Positions 1-9,569 are shown, numbered from the stretch's first letter. The stretch: 64,000 bases of DNA from Casp-alpha2 sp036337015 (GCA_036337015.1 JAYZEZ010000007.1:310001-374000); one strand, 5' to 3'. Numbers and translations: made by a program. The notes: generated from the sequence alone by a model not told the origin.

Positions 1-30
1 TGAATCGATTAAAATTAACTAAAATTATAT

Positions 31-786
31 CTAAGAATTATTTTTTGCGAAACCATCTATTTCTTGGGCGACCATAAACATCAGCTCTTCTTTAATTATT
101 TCAGTATGACGTGTTGGCTCAGCTTTTAGCACTGCCGCCATAATGCCTCGTCTAACTGGTTTGGCTAATCGCCCAAAATTTTCTAACATCAAAAATTTTA
201 CACTTGGTCGCACTGCTCCTGATAACATCAGACTGAGTACTAACTTTTTACGTATTTCATTACGCATATTACCAGCCTCCGTAAGCATAAAAAAGTCATG
301 TACAAAAAGACTAGGAGCAATGGTGCCATCAAGTAACAACTGTAAGTTTTGTTTTAGTGCAACCGTGTACTGTTGTCTCGTTTTAACAATATAACGAGAA
401 GCATGTCGTCGGACCTCAGAGATAGTTACGGGATCAAAATCACTATCAGACACAAATCCTAAACACTCACGAACAAGGGGGTGACGAGAAGTTTCTCCAA
501 CCACCTGCAGTATGCCTTTAAGTAAATTTGTTTTACCACCCAGAGGGCACATCCTCGCAGCAGCGGCTAAGGCCATTGGAGTCTCAGGATCAAGGCTAGC
601 AATCATAGCTAGTGGGAGTGGAGAACCAATATCCATTAGGTCAAATCCCGAATTCATAAAATTTTCCGGCATCAACATACAATCATCGGCTCCGGGTAAA
701 ATCAGAGGCTCTTTATTTTTATATTGACGCTTAATATTTAATGCAGTTTTTAGACTCTCTTCCGTAATTCCATGAACATTGGTCAT
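31..786 (-). CDS. hypothetical protein, 251 aa
   Basis: I do not recognise this protein. The ATG at 786 gives a soluble-looking 251-residue product with no signal peptide and no membrane segment. The sequence is largely helical. The C-terminal third is rich in Arg and Lys alternating with hydrophobic residues, suggesting packed helices. The N-terminal third holds a Pro/Gly-rich stretch around residues 28-60. It is divergently arranged to the ROK kinase gene, with 255 bp of very A+T-rich DNA between them. The stop lies close to the window edge, so anything downstream is not visible. A helical-repeat (HEAT-like) fold is possible but only a guess. Confidence 0.75.
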   Translation of the reverse strand: MTNVHGITEESLKTALNIKRQYKNKEPLILPGADDCMLMPENFMNSGFDLMDIGSPLPLAMIASLDPETPMALAAAARMCPLGGKTNLLKGILQVVGETSRHPLVRECLGFVSDSDFDPVTISEVRRHASRYIVKTRQQYTVALKQNLQLLLDGTIAPSLFVHDFFMLTEAGNMRNEIRKKLVLSLMLSGAVRPSVKFLMLENFGRLAKPVRRGIMAAVLKAEPTRHTEIIKEELMFMVAQEIDGFAKNNS

Positions 787-1041
787 ATTTCAAGCCTTTC
801 TTACAATTCATCAAGTCAAATTTCTTGCTACTTGAAACAAATTTTTTCCAAATAACTATTGAAAATCATGGCTAAATTCCAAATTATACAATCGAGATTA
901 CTTCTACTCCTAAATATGACAGTGCTAAAACAATTATTTGTGCTAAATACTACAAAAATAACTATATATTGTATATCTACTTTAAATTTTTTTTAATTAT
1001 AGAGGGTGAAATAATTATTTTTAAGGCCTAATATACTAACT

Positions 1042-1962
1042 ATGCTAATCGGTATCGACCTTGGTGGGAGTAAAATTGAAGGTTTGGTCCTAGATATTAC
1101 GGGCCAAGAAATAATTCGAAAACGCATAAATACGCCAAAAGATGTCTCACTAGATGTAACCTACAAGAAAACAATTTCAGCTATTATAGAATTAATAGAA
1201 TGCCTAGCAGAAAGGGCTGGAGCCGACAAAGCTACACCGGTAGGTATAGGCATCCCAGGCTCTATTTCAAAGACTACAGGAAAAGTTAAAAACGCAAATT
1301 CTACATGTCTAATTGGGAAAGAACTGGATGTTGACATAGCAACTGAATCGGGACGCCCTATTCGGGTAGCTAATGATGCCGACTGCTTTACTATATCCGA
1401 AGCGACTGATGGTGCTGGTCGAGCATACCAAACGGTTTTTGGAGTTATATTAGGAACTGGATGCGGCGGTGGTATTTCAGTCAATGGGACGCTTCTAAAG
1501 GGCCCTAATACCATTACTGGGGAATGGGGTCATAATCCAATGCCTTGGCCACAAATTCTTGATGGATATAGTGAGACACCTGGACCAAACTGTTATTGCG
1601 GTAAACTTGGTTGCATTGAAACTTTCATATCTGGAACAGGGTTAGAGCAGGATTATAGATTGGCTACAAACCTTAATTTAACGGCAAAAGAAATTGTCGC
1701 TCTGGAAACTTCTGAAGCTAAAAACTCTCTTTTTCGCTATAATCACAGACTTGCACGAGCTTTAGCGAGTATAATAAATATCCTTGATCCTGATGCCATT
1801 ATTTTAGGTGGAGGCATGTCAAATAATCTACAACTTTATGAAGTCGTCCCAAAACTATGGCAAAATTGGGTGTTCTCTGAAACTGTCATAACTAAACTTC
1901 TTCCTGCTCGCCACGGAGATTCCTCAGGTGTGCGAGGGGCGGCAAATTTGTGGAAAGAATGA
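1042..1962 (+). CDS. ROK family sugar kinase (fructokinase / N-acetylglucosamine kinase type)
   Basis: A 306-residue cytoplasmic kinase that should phosphorylate a hexose or N-acetylhexosamine with ATP. The N-terminal phosphate loop DLGGSK is at residues 6-11. The catalytic aspartate is D112 in ANDAD. The sugar-binding E-W-G-H is at 161-164, and the ROK zinc site is C184, C186 and C191 with H164. A second glycine-rich adenosine segment, ILGGGMSNN, lies near the C-terminus. Length matches single-domain ROK kinases without a DNA-binding domain (E. coli Mak, NagK), so it is an enzyme and not a repressor. Substrate cannot be read from the sequence. It stands alone, convergent with the SPOR lipoprotein gene. 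There is no strong ribosome-binding site; AAGG lies about 15 nt upstream. Confidence 0.9.
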   Translation: MLIGIDLGGSKIEGLVLDITGQEIIRKRINTPKDVSLDVTYKKTISAIIELIECLAERAGADKATPVGIGIPGSISKTTGKVKNANSTCLIGKELDVDIATESGRPIRVANDADCFTISEATDGAGRAYQTVFGVILGTGCGGGISVNGTLLKGPNTITGEWGHNPMPWPQILDGYSETPGPNCYCGKLGCIETFISGTGLEQDYRLATNLNLTAKEIVALETSEAKNSLFRYNHRLARALASIINILDPDAIILGGGMSNNLQLYEVVPKLWQNWVFSETVITKLLPARHGDSSGVRGAANLWKE

Positions 1963-2045
1963 TATTAATAGCTTTGAACCCACAATTTCCTAGCTTTAAA
2001 GGATTACAGTGCTAAATAGTTTCAAATTTAAAACCTAGAAAAATA

Positions 2046-2933
2046 CTAGTAAACTAGTTTTGACGGAATTTGAGCAAAACCCATTGTGTTTGAATTTCTC
2101 AAATTCAAAGAATCTTGAATAGTCGCAACTTCAACAGTTTTTGTTAATGGTCGCTCTAAAACTGCTAAATGCCAATCATTAGGTTTAACCCTAATTGTCC
2201 AAGTATCTGCAATTCCAGCTTGGGAAATATTAATTTTTACACTCTTTTCATCATTTTTTGCGAAAGGACCAACTACAACACGATAAAGTACTGTTGAATT
2301 CAACTTTGCAGATAGAACTGATGGTGTTAAACCTCGATGTGTCTCGGTCAGCCTCTTCGCATTAGAGTGATTTTTAAAGCTTCCTATCACCGTATAATAA
2401 CCAGCCGCTGGCTTTATGCTTGCTAATGATAATTCTTTAGTCTTAGCTTTTACCACCCCGGGTTCACGTGCATAAGGACCACCGCCATAGGGGCCAATAC
2501 CCTCAATATCATCAAGCATAGCCAGTTTTCCCTGCAGCTCTTCCTTTACATGCAAAGGAGCTACCTTGACATTATGAATTGTGGATTCATCTCCACCCCC
2601 GGCTGGCTCAAATTCTGCTAACGGATCAGATTCAGCACTTAAAAACTCATTTCCTTCGAATAACTGGTCATAAGACATGCCATCCGCAATCTCAGTTGCA
2701 TCATCGACAAAATCGCGGCAAAGCTCATCAGGGCCTAATAAAATCCTCATCATAGCACAATCTTTTTGAGCTATAATAGAAAGGGCATGATCCGTTGCCG
2801 ATTTTTGGGTAGCTACGTAAGAAATTCCATCTATAGCCCAAGAAGTAATTTGTAATGCTGAAGGCAAGGCGCAACCACCTAACAAAAATAAACCAAAACC
2901 TAAAGCTGCAATCCTCTTTGCCACTTTCTTCAT
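2046..2933 (-). CDS. SPOR-domain lipoprotein
   Basis: A 295-residue envelope protein. The N-terminus has two lysines and a hydrophobic stretch ending in lipobox LGGC, with C21 as the lipidated residue. A conserved-looking segment with C59 and C72 follows, then an acidic low-complexity linker. A SPOR domain lies at about residues 175-255, beginning with YYTVIGSF and containing YRVVVGPF. SPOR domains bind denuded septal peptidoglycan, so a role at the division site or in envelope organisation is likely. Residues 80-175 look disordered. It is convergent with the ROK kinase and has a long intergenic region upstream. The exact function is not known. Confidence 0.85.
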   Translation of the reverse strand: MKKVAKRIAALGFGLFLLGGCALPSALQITSWAIDGISYVATQKSATDHALSIIAQKDCAMMRILLGPDELCRDFVDDATEIADGMSYDQLFEGNEFLSAESDPLAEFEPAGGGDESTIHNVKVAPLHVKEELQGKLAMLDDIEGIGPYGGGPYAREPGVVKAKTKELSLASIKPAAGYYTVIGSFKNHSNAKRLTETHRGLTPSVLSAKLNSTVLYRVVVGPFAKNDEKSVKINISQAGIADTWTIRVKPNDWHLAVLERPLTKTVEVATIQDSLNLRNSNTMGFAQIPSKLVY

Positions 2934-3384
2934 TCCTTAAAAATTATAAAACTATTAAAACTATACTTAATTTTTACAAAAAGTAATGCTTTTTTATTTT
3001 TTTCGGGAAGATAACTCACAGATTGTGTATAATTACTTATAAAACCACAAAATATAGTTATTCCAGTTTTTTTACTCAGCCATTCAGATAATTTAAATCA
3101 ATCTGTAATTACTTATATAGTTATAGACCTCGCAAGTATTAATAAATTACAGATAATGATTAGTGATGGTGTTTGCATAATTTTTTCTTCTATAAAGCAG
3201 GCAAGGTAGTACAAAAAACAAATAATTTTTTAGCCTACCCAGTTGCAGTAGCTTCATATAAACCTTATATTTCCGCCGCAAATTCAGTCCAACATTGAAA
3301 AGACTTGGATTAAAGATAATTTAAAATATTCTTTCTGCAATAGGCTAAAAAACAATCAAGACCATAAAATTGAACGTTGGATGC
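2934..3384. other. long A+T-rich intergenic region with repeats
   Basis: There is no supportable gene in this 451-bp stretch between divergent genes. It contains a 12-nt direct repeat, TAATTACTTATA, at 3030-3041 and 3106-3117; each copy is followed within about 20 nt by TATAGTTAT. It also contains a 12-nt inverted repeat, TTTTTTAGCCTA at 3226-3237 and TAGGCTAAAAAA at 3341-3352, the second arm lying about 30 nt before the start of the ABC operon. No consensus sigma-70 promoter with correct spacing stands out. Confidence 0.6.
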
Positions 3385-4356
3385 ATGACTGAAAAGATAT
3401 CTCTTAATCAACTTACAAAACAATTCGGGCCAATTTTAGCTGTTAACAATATTTCCATGTCGGTTGGGAGTGGGGAGGTGTTAGGATTTTTAGGGCCTAA
3501 CGGTGCTGGAAAATCAACTACTATGCGCATGATTACTGGCTTCATTGAACCCACATCAGGTTCTATAGAGGTCCTAGGAATGAATGTCGCCAAAAACCCC
3601 GTCGAAGTTAAACGCAGCATTGGATACCTACCAGAAGGTGCACCAACATACGGAGATATGACAGCCAAATCCTACCTAAACTTCATTGCTGAAATTAGGG
3701 GGTTCAAAGGCGCTGAGAAACGTAGACGAGTAGACACTGTTATTAACAATGTAAATATAGAAAATATTATAAATCAACCAATTGATACACTATCTAAAGG
3801 TTTCAAGCGACGCGTCGGTTTAGCTCAATCCTTAATACATGACCCAGAAATTTTGATAATGGATGAACCCACCGACGGACTAGATCCAAATCAAAAATAT
3901 CAAGTTAGAACTTTGATACGTGAAATGTCAAAAGAGAAAGCAATCATTATATCCACCCATATTTTAGAAGAGGTTGAGGCCGTGTGCTCCCGTGCAGTAA
4001 TCATTGCTCAGGGTCGGTTATTGGCAGATGGAACCCCAGAAGAGCTTCTTACAAAAGCAAGCAATCATAATGCAGTGGTGATTACCATAAATAATAGTAT
4101 TGCTAGTGATAAATTGGAGAACGCAATAGAAGCTATACCTAATGTTTCAACCATTGAATTTTTGCCAATTAATAACGAAGATAAGAACGTTTCTCGCTTA
4201 AGAGTATTTCCTAAAAATTCCAGTTCTATAGCTGGAACAATTGGAGAATTACTTCGTAGTAAAGATATCCCGATACATGAAATGTTTATAGAGCGAGGAA
4301 CACTAGATGACGTATTTCGTAAGATAACAGCACCAGAAGATTTCTCCGATGATTAA
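3385..4356 (+). CDS. GldA-like ABC transporter ATP-binding protein
   Basis: A 323-residue ABC ATPase from the ATG at 3385; an in-frame TTG at 3370 would add five residues. It has Walker A GPNGAGKST, Q-loop region YLPEGAP, a degenerate signature LSKGF in place of LSGGQ, Walker B ILIMDEPTDGLD and the switch histidine in STHILEEV. A C-terminal extension of about 90 residues follows the ATPase core. The next gene overlaps it by 8 bp and encodes the permease. The set resembles the GldA/GldF/GldG-type ABC system named from Bacteroidetes gliding genes but widespread in other bacteria, where its substrate is unknown. Expected location: cytoplasmic face of the inner membrane. Confidence 0.88.
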   Translation: MTEKISLNQLTKQFGPILAVNNISMSVGSGEVLGFLGPNGAGKSTTMRMITGFIEPTSGSIEVLGMNVAKNPVEVKRSIGYLPEGAPTYGDMTAKSYLNFIAEIRGFKGAEKRRRVDTVINNVNIENIINQPIDTLSKGFKRRVGLAQSLIHDPEILIMDEPTDGLDPNQKYQVRTLIREMSKEKAIIISTHILEEVEAVCSRAVIIAQGRLLADGTPEELLTKASNHNAVVITINNSIASDKLENAIEAIPNVSTIEFLPINNEDKNVSRLRVFPKNSSSIAGTIGELLRSKDIPIHEMFIERGTLDDVFRKITAPEDFSDD

Positions 4357-5083
4357 TATTACCATAATCGCCAAACGCGAATTTAAAAGTTACTTTGCAA
4401 CACCATTAGCTTATATTTTTCTGGTAATTTTTCTAGCTTTGACCGGAGCTTTTGCTTTTTATATCGGACGTTTTTTTTCTACAGAACAAGCTAGTTTACA
4501 GATTTTCTTTACCTATCACCCATGGCTTTATATGATGCTAATACCTGCTATTGCGATGCGCCTGTGGGCTGAAGAACGCAAGACTGGTACTATTGAAATT
4601 TTAATGACTTTACCGGTATCAACAGCTGAAGCTGTGCTTGGAAAATATTTTGCCGCATGGGCCTTCTCTGGTATTGCTCTATTGTTAACATTCCCAATTT
4701 GGCTAAGTGTCAATTGGCTAGGAAATCCAGACAACGGTGTAATAGTAGCTAGTTATTTAGGAAGTTTTTTCATGGCTGGTGCTTTTCTTGCAATTGGATC
4801 TTGCATTTCAGCTCTCACTAAAAACCAGGTTATTGCTTTCATAGTCGCTGCAACCGTTTGCTTTTTATTTACGATGAGCGGACTAGATATGGTATTAGAT
4901 TTTTTTAGAGCTTGGGCCCCTGAAATTGTCGTTCAGACAGTAGCCTCAATGAGCTTCCTGACCCACTTTTCTGCCATACTAAAAGGTGTAATAGATATTA
5001 GGGACTTAATATATTTTCTCTCCCTAATTGCTTTCTGGCTCTTTGCTAATGTCATTGTCATAGACCAAAAAAAGGCGTCTTAA
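4349..5083 (+). CDS. GldF-like ABC-2 type permease
   Basis: A 244-residue integral membrane protein of the ABC-2 permease type with about six hydrophobic segments. It has the typical N-terminal cytoplasmic start (AKREFKSYFATPLAYIF) and the ERKTGTIEILMTLPVS motif found between helices 2 and 3 of this family. The start overlaps the end of the ATPase gene by 8 bp, indicating translational coupling. The next gene starts 4 nt after its stop. It should form the membrane channel with the preceding ATPase. The cargo is unknown. Confidence 0.88.
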   Translation: MINITIIAKREFKSYFATPLAYIFLVIFLALTGAFAFYIGRFFSTEQASLQIFFTYHPWLYMMLIPAIAMRLWAEERKTGTIEILMTLPVSTAEAVLGKYFAAWAFSGIALLLTFPIWLSVNWLGNPDNGVIVASYLGSFFMAGAFLAIGSCISALTKNQVIAFIVAATVCFLFTMSGLDMVLDFFRAWAPEIVVQTVASMSFLTHFSAILKGVIDIRDLIYFLSLIAFWLFANVIVIDQKKAS

Positions 5084-5087
5084 TTCA

Positions 5088-7004
5088 ATGATAAATTTAA
5101 ATTCTATTAATCAATCAAAGCTTGCAATTGCAAGCCTTATTCTTGGAATTATCCTATTTTTTTCAATTAACATTTTTTCTAACGCTGTTTTTCAAACGGT
5201 GCGACTAGACTTAACTGAAGATCGCCTATTCACCCTCTCTAAAGGAACTATCAATGTTCTTTCAAATGTTAAAGAGCCGATTATTCTGAAGCTTTATTAT
5301 TCTAAGCTTCTTGGTGAACGCAGCCCTCAGCATGCTGTTTATTATGATCGTATTCGTGAATTGCTGGGTCGCTACGGTGAAATTTCTGGTGGCAAGGTCA
5401 AGCTAAAAGTCATACACCCCGAACCCTTTTCTGAAACAGAAGACAAAGCCGTGGCGGGAGGCTTGATTGGCATTCCACTAAATAATGCTGATGACCTTGG
5501 TTATTTTGGATTATCTGGCACCAATAGCACCGACGACCAAACTGCAATCCCTTTCTTTACACCTGAACGAGAATCATTTCTTGAATACGACTTAACCAAA
5601 ATCATCTATACATTAGGTAATCCTAGGAGAAAAATAATAGGCATCATGTCAACGTTACCTCTGAATGGTGGGGCATCACAACCGCCTTTTAATCAGACTC
5701 CAAGATGGCCAATAGTAGATAAGATTTCTGAATTCTTTGAAGTGAGGCCTTTGCCAAAAGAATTAAGACAAATCCCAAAAGAAATAGATATTTTATTGCT
5801 CGTTCACCCAAAAGGATTCGATAATTTTACACTTTATGCAATTGATCAATTTGTATTAGATGGTGGCCGTGCTCTTGTTTTCGTGGATTCTAATGCAGAA
5901 GTTGATGTTCCGCCGGACGGTCGCATGACCTCCCTGCCTAGATCTAATTTCAACAAAGTCCTTAAGGGATGGGGACTTAGAATGTCTGAAGGAAAAATAG
6001 CTGGAGACCTAGATACCGCAAGACGTGTTAATATTCGGGCCGGAAAGAAAATGTCAGTTGTTGACTACGTGGTTTGGCTAACACTAGGGCAAAACAATTT
6101 TTCATCAAATGATACTGTCACTGCTGGGTTTCGAACAATCAATATGGCTGGAGCAGGCATTCTAGAAGCAATAGAAATTGAAGGTGTTAACACAACGCCT
6201 CTAATTTCAACAGGACCTAACTCTATGGAGATCGATGCTGAAAAGGTCATGCGTAGGCCAGATGCTATAGGTCTATTTCGTGATTTTAAAGTAGGTGGAA
6301 AACCATTGACACTTGCAGCAAGAGTTCAAGGCACGATTCAAACAGCTTTTCCTGAGGGCGCACCAAAAAACCCAAAGGGTCCCAATGAAGGAAAACCAGC
6401 AAAAGGAATTCCTGATAAACATCTAACACAATCAAAAAAGCCTGCAAATTTAATTGTCGTAGCAGATGTGGATATGTTACACGAAAGATTTTGGTCTGAA
6501 ATCCGCCAACTAATGGGACAACAATTATTCATACCTTTCGCAAACAATGCTGATTTTGTTATTAACGCACTTGACAATCTAAGTGGAAGCAACTCTTTAA
6601 TTGGATTGCGGGGACGTGCTCCATCTGGCAGACCTTTTACCAAGGTTCAAAACATCCGTCAGGCTGCAGAGCTTGAATTTCGCTCCAAAGAACAAGCCCT
6701 GCAGGAAAAGCTAGAGGATGCGCAAAACAAGTTAAGAGCATTGCAGCGTCAAAGTGGCACTAAAGGAGGTCTCGTCATCACAGGGGACGATAAAGTAGCT
6801 ATCAACGAGATAAAAAAACAAATGATAGTCACCAGAAGTGAACTTCGTGAAGTACAACTAGCATTACGTAAGGACCTTGAAAACTTAGAAACACTCCTCA
6901 AGTTTGCCAACATTGGCTTAATACCAACTCTCCTAGCAATAGTTGCTATCTTCGCTAGCATAACAGGGCGTTTCCGAAGAAAAAAAGTAACTACAATTAA
7001 CTAA
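5088..7004 (+). CDS. GldG-like ABC auxiliary protein
   Basis: A 638-residue protein of the GldG / ABC_transp_aux type. A membrane helix lies at about 11-33, followed by a large extracytoplasmic region. A charged, coiled-coil-like stretch at about 530-600 precedes a second membrane helix near 610-630, leaving a short basic C-terminal tail. The N-terminal section RLDLTEDRLFTLSKGT is characteristic of the family. A Pro/Lys/Gly-rich insert lies at about 423-450. It starts 4 nt after the permease stop, in the same operon. Family members are thought to work with the GldA/GldF pair, but their molecular role has not been settled. Confidence 0.88.
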   Translation: MINLNSINQSKLAIASLILGIILFFSINIFSNAVFQTVRLDLTEDRLFTLSKGTINVLSNVKEPIILKLYYSKLLGERSPQHAVYYDRIRELLGRYGEISGGKVKLKVIHPEPFSETEDKAVAGGLIGIPLNNADDLGYFGLSGTNSTDDQTAIPFFTPERESFLEYDLTKIIYTLGNPRRKIIGIMSTLPLNGGASQPPFNQTPRWPIVDKISEFFEVRPLPKELRQIPKEIDILLLVHPKGFDNFTLYAIDQFVLDGGRALVFVDSNAEVDVPPDGRMTSLPRSNFNKVLKGWGLRMSEGKIAGDLDTARRVNIRAGKKMSVVDYVVWLTLGQNNFSSNDTVTAGFRTINMAGAGILEAIEIEGVNTTPLISTGPNSMEIDAEKVMRRPDAIGLFRDFKVGGKPLTLAARVQGTIQTAFPEGAPKNPKGPNEGKPAKGIPDKHLTQSKKPANLIVVADVDMLHERFWSEIRQLMGQQLFIPFANNADFVINALDNLSGSNSLIGLRGRAPSGRPFTKVQNIRQAAELEFRSKEQALQEKLEDAQNKLRALQRQSGTKGGLVITGDDKVAINEIKKQMIVTRSELREVQLALRKDLENLETLLKFANIGLIPTLLAIVAIFASITGRFRRKKVTTIN

Positions 7005-7041
7005 GTCCAACAGATCTCAAAAGGAAAACTGGAGTCTCCAA

Positions 7042-8070
7042 TTGTCGCCAAAATCTTTTACTGTTTTATTGATCCTTACAATTACCTCTGTTTTTGCAGC
7101 CCTAATGATGGTTGCTATTGACTACAAAGGTGGGCCAACTAAAAGCGTTGGTGAATTTGTCTTACCCAATTTATATGGAAAAGTTAATAATGTTGAAAAA
7201 TTGGTCATAGAACACGCAAAGGGGAAAATCACATTAATTTCAAATGAGGGGATTTGGACAGTAGAGGAAAAAAGCAATTATTCAGCACGAACTGCAAAAA
7301 TAAAACGTACAATTTTAGGACTAGCACAACTTAAGTTCAGTGAGCCCAAGACTAAACTAAAAGAGAATTACTCTAAACTTGAACTACTCGATCCTACGAA
7401 CAAATTATCTAAATCAAAACGAATATACTTATTTGATAAGAACGGAAAAACCATAGGAGACATTATTGTCGGCAAGCGTCGCCCTTCTTTGACGGGAACA
7501 CCTGGTGGGGCATTATATGTTAGAAGACCTGGAGAAAGCCAAACATGGCTTGCGGAGGGCGATGTTGAGATATCTAAGAATACTGCAAATTGGCTTGAAC
7601 GTAAGATTATCAATCTAAGTTTTAAACGTGTAAAAAAAGTTTTTATCCAACATGAAGATGGAGAAACTCTTGAAATCTATAAAAACACACTAAAAGATTC
7701 TCAATTCCTAATTAAAAATATTCCTTCCAATAAAAAAATAGCCTCTGAAACGGAACCATCTACCTTTGGTAAAGCTCTCCAGAATTTGATGCTAGAAAAC
7801 GTAAAAAAAGAGGCTAGCTTTCACACCCTTAGCAGAAAAAATGTATTAATTGCTAACTTCTATACCTTTGACGGATTATCAATACATCTGCAACTTTCCA
7901 AACAAGACGGAAAATTTTGGATAAAAATTGAGGCCTCTGGGAAAAACAAGGAAGCTCATGTAATTACTGAAAGGACAAAAGGCTGGGTTTATCAAATTGC
8001 TGAATATTCAGCTTCTGTACTGATACGGCGTATGAAAGACTTAGTAATGGACGCAAAATCGGAATCATAA
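7042..8070 (+). CDS. DUF4340 domain protein of the ABC operon
   Basis: A 342-residue protein beginning with TTG at 7042, preceded by GGAG about 8 nt upstream. It has one N-terminal membrane helix (about 5-25) and an otherwise soluble, Lys-rich extracytoplasmic domain. The motif region LVIEHAKGKITLISNEGIWTV (broken here only for description: the LVIEHAKGKI part is near residue 53) and repeated beta-strand-like segments fit DUF4340, a domain often encoded directly downstream of GldG-like genes. It is the last gene of the operon, 37 nt after the GldG-like gene. The family has no established biochemical function. No clear terminator follows before the convergent decarboxylase gene. Confidence 0.82.
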   Translation: MSPKSFTVLLILTITSVFAALMMVAIDYKGGPTKSVGEFVLPNLYGKVNNVEKLVIEHAKGKITLISNEGIWTVEEKSNYSARTAKIKRTILGLAQLKFSEPKTKLKENYSKLELLDPTNKLSKSKRIYLFDKNGKTIGDIIVGKRRPSLTGTPGGALYVRRPGESQTWLAEGDVEISKNTANWLERKIINLSFKRVKKVFIQHEDGETLEIYKNTLKDSQFLIKNIPSNKKIASETEPSTFGKALQNLMLENVKKEASFHTLSRKNVLIANFYTFDGLSIHLQLSKQDGKFWIKIEASGKNKEAHVITERTKGWVYQIAEYSASVLIRRMKDLVMDAKSES

Positions 8071-8120
8071 TGGTTTTTAGCCCGTAGATGTTTGATCTTT
8101 TCAGAACTTTTGATCACAAA

Positions 8121-9158
8121 CTAGGCATAAATCCTATCCTGCAATTCAGACAGAGCAAAAATAAATGCTTTCTCGAATCGATTAAAGTCATTTTTTGAGT
8201 TCGGCACTCCCAAACGTAGCCAATTTTCCTTTTCAGGAAATTTGCGAACAAATATACCTAATTTTCCTAAATGACAAAAAAGCTTCTGAGCATGTTCAAA
8301 TTCTATCAACCGAAAAAGATTTGTCCCACCTATAATTTTAAGCCCACCGTTTTGGATTATAGAATCAAAATATTTACGTCGTTCAATTAACTGTATTTGA
8401 GTTTCACTAATCCATTTATAATCCTTTAAAGCACGTGTACCAATCTCTATAGCAGGCCCAGAAACAGCCCAAGGCCCAAGCGTCTTTGCAAGCTGATCAA
8501 CTACACTTGGAGTACTAATAGCAAACCCTAACCGAAGCCCCGGCAAACCAAAAAACTTTCCAAAAGATCGGAGCACGACTGTTGAGGTGTTTGTCAAATG
8601 AGAAATGACACTAATTCTAGAATCAACATCAGCAAAAGCCTCATCTATAACAAGCAGTCCATTCTTAGCTAATTTCTCATTTGCTAGACAAAGGAGTTTG
8701 TTATATGGAATTATTTTACCATTGGGATTATTAGGGTTTACAATTACAATAATTTCAGATTTCTTAATATTTTCCAGACTGTCAACAATGCTCACAGTAT
8801 GTCCACATTCCAGCCAATTCCTTTTGTGTTCTGCGTAAGTTGGCCCAACGATAGTTACGTTTCGTTTTGAAAAAAGCGTTGGTATAAATTGAATAAAAGC
8901 CTGAGATCCAGGTGCTGCTACTATTCCCAAATCAGCTGGTACCTTATAAAAGTTCCGAGCAGCGGATAGCAACAAATCCATTTGTTGATTTTGCGGCAAC
9001 ATCTGCAAAGCTAGATTGGTTAACTCAATGTTAGGATATGCTTTAAGGTTTACCCCAGTAGATAAATCCAGCCATCCTTCTTCAGGACAACCAAATAACT
9101 CTTCTGCTTCTTTAAGGTCCCCACCATGATTGTTGATTGTTTTGTAATTAGAGTGCAT
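8121..9158 (-). CDS. cobD: CobC/CobD-type threonine-phosphate decarboxylase
   Basis: A 345-residue PLP enzyme of aminotransferase fold type I. The N-terminal block HGGDLKEAEELFG followed by GWLDLSTGVN is the hallmark of cobalamin-pathway L-threonine-O-3-phosphate decarboxylases (CobD of Salmonella, CobC of Pseudomonas naming). These make the aminopropanol linker of the nucleotide loop. The PLP lysine is K201 in SFGKFFGLPGLRLGF, and the substrate-loop region NPNNPNGK is at 141-148. The alternative is a histidinol-phosphate aminotransferase, but the N-terminal block argues against it. No other cobalamin gene is in the window, so the gene is isolated. Convergent with the DUF4340 gene. Confidence 0.8.
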   Translation of the reverse strand: MHSNYKTINNHGGDLKEAEELFGCPEEGWLDLSTGVNLKAYPNIELTNLALQMLPQNQQMDLLLSAARNFYKVPADLGIVAAPGSQAFIQFIPTLFSKRNVTIVGPTYAEHKRNWLECGHTVSIVDSLENIKKSEIIVIVNPNNPNGKIIPYNKLLCLANEKLAKNGLLVIDEAFADVDSRISVISHLTNTSTVVLRSFGKFFGLPGLRLGFAISTPSVVDQLAKTLGPWAVSGPAIEIGTRALKDYKWISETQIQLIERRKYFDSIIQNGGLKIIGGTNLFRLIEFEHAQKLFCHLGKLGIFVRKFPEKENWLRLGVPNSKNDFNRFEKAFIFALSELQDRIYA

Positions 9159-9569
9159 GGATTTTTACAATGCTTATAAGAATGGATTTAGTGTACCGCT
9201 TAAATTAAACTAGCTGCTATTTTTAAAAAAGGTCGAGCGAGTTTATTACATCTAAACTTTAAAAGCCTTTTTTTGATAAATTCAAATCTTAATTTGCTAA
9301 ATTTTTTAAACGCTTTTTTTCAAGATTTCATCTGCAACATTATTTCAAGCCCAACTAACGTAGTTATCAAAGAAATTAAACTGGCTAAAGACCATGGACC
9401 AAAACGCTTTAAAATTGAAAAAAATAATTCATATAAAAAATTAGCCTAAAAAATAAAAAATAATAATAATCAGAACATACATTTTTTGGTTTCAAATTTA
9501 AATTTGAAAAATATTTTTTGAGTGAAGAAAGGATACATCAGTAAATAAGAGACACAAAATAGATAAAGG
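9159..9569. other. intergenic region with no visible gene
   Basis: About 410 bp of strongly A+T-rich DNA between the cobD start and the tRNA terminator. I see no open reading frame with a ribosome-binding site, no RNA gene and no repeat family. It must include the promoter of the decarboxylase gene on the minus strand, but no convincing -35/-10 pair can be picked out. Confidence 0.5.
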
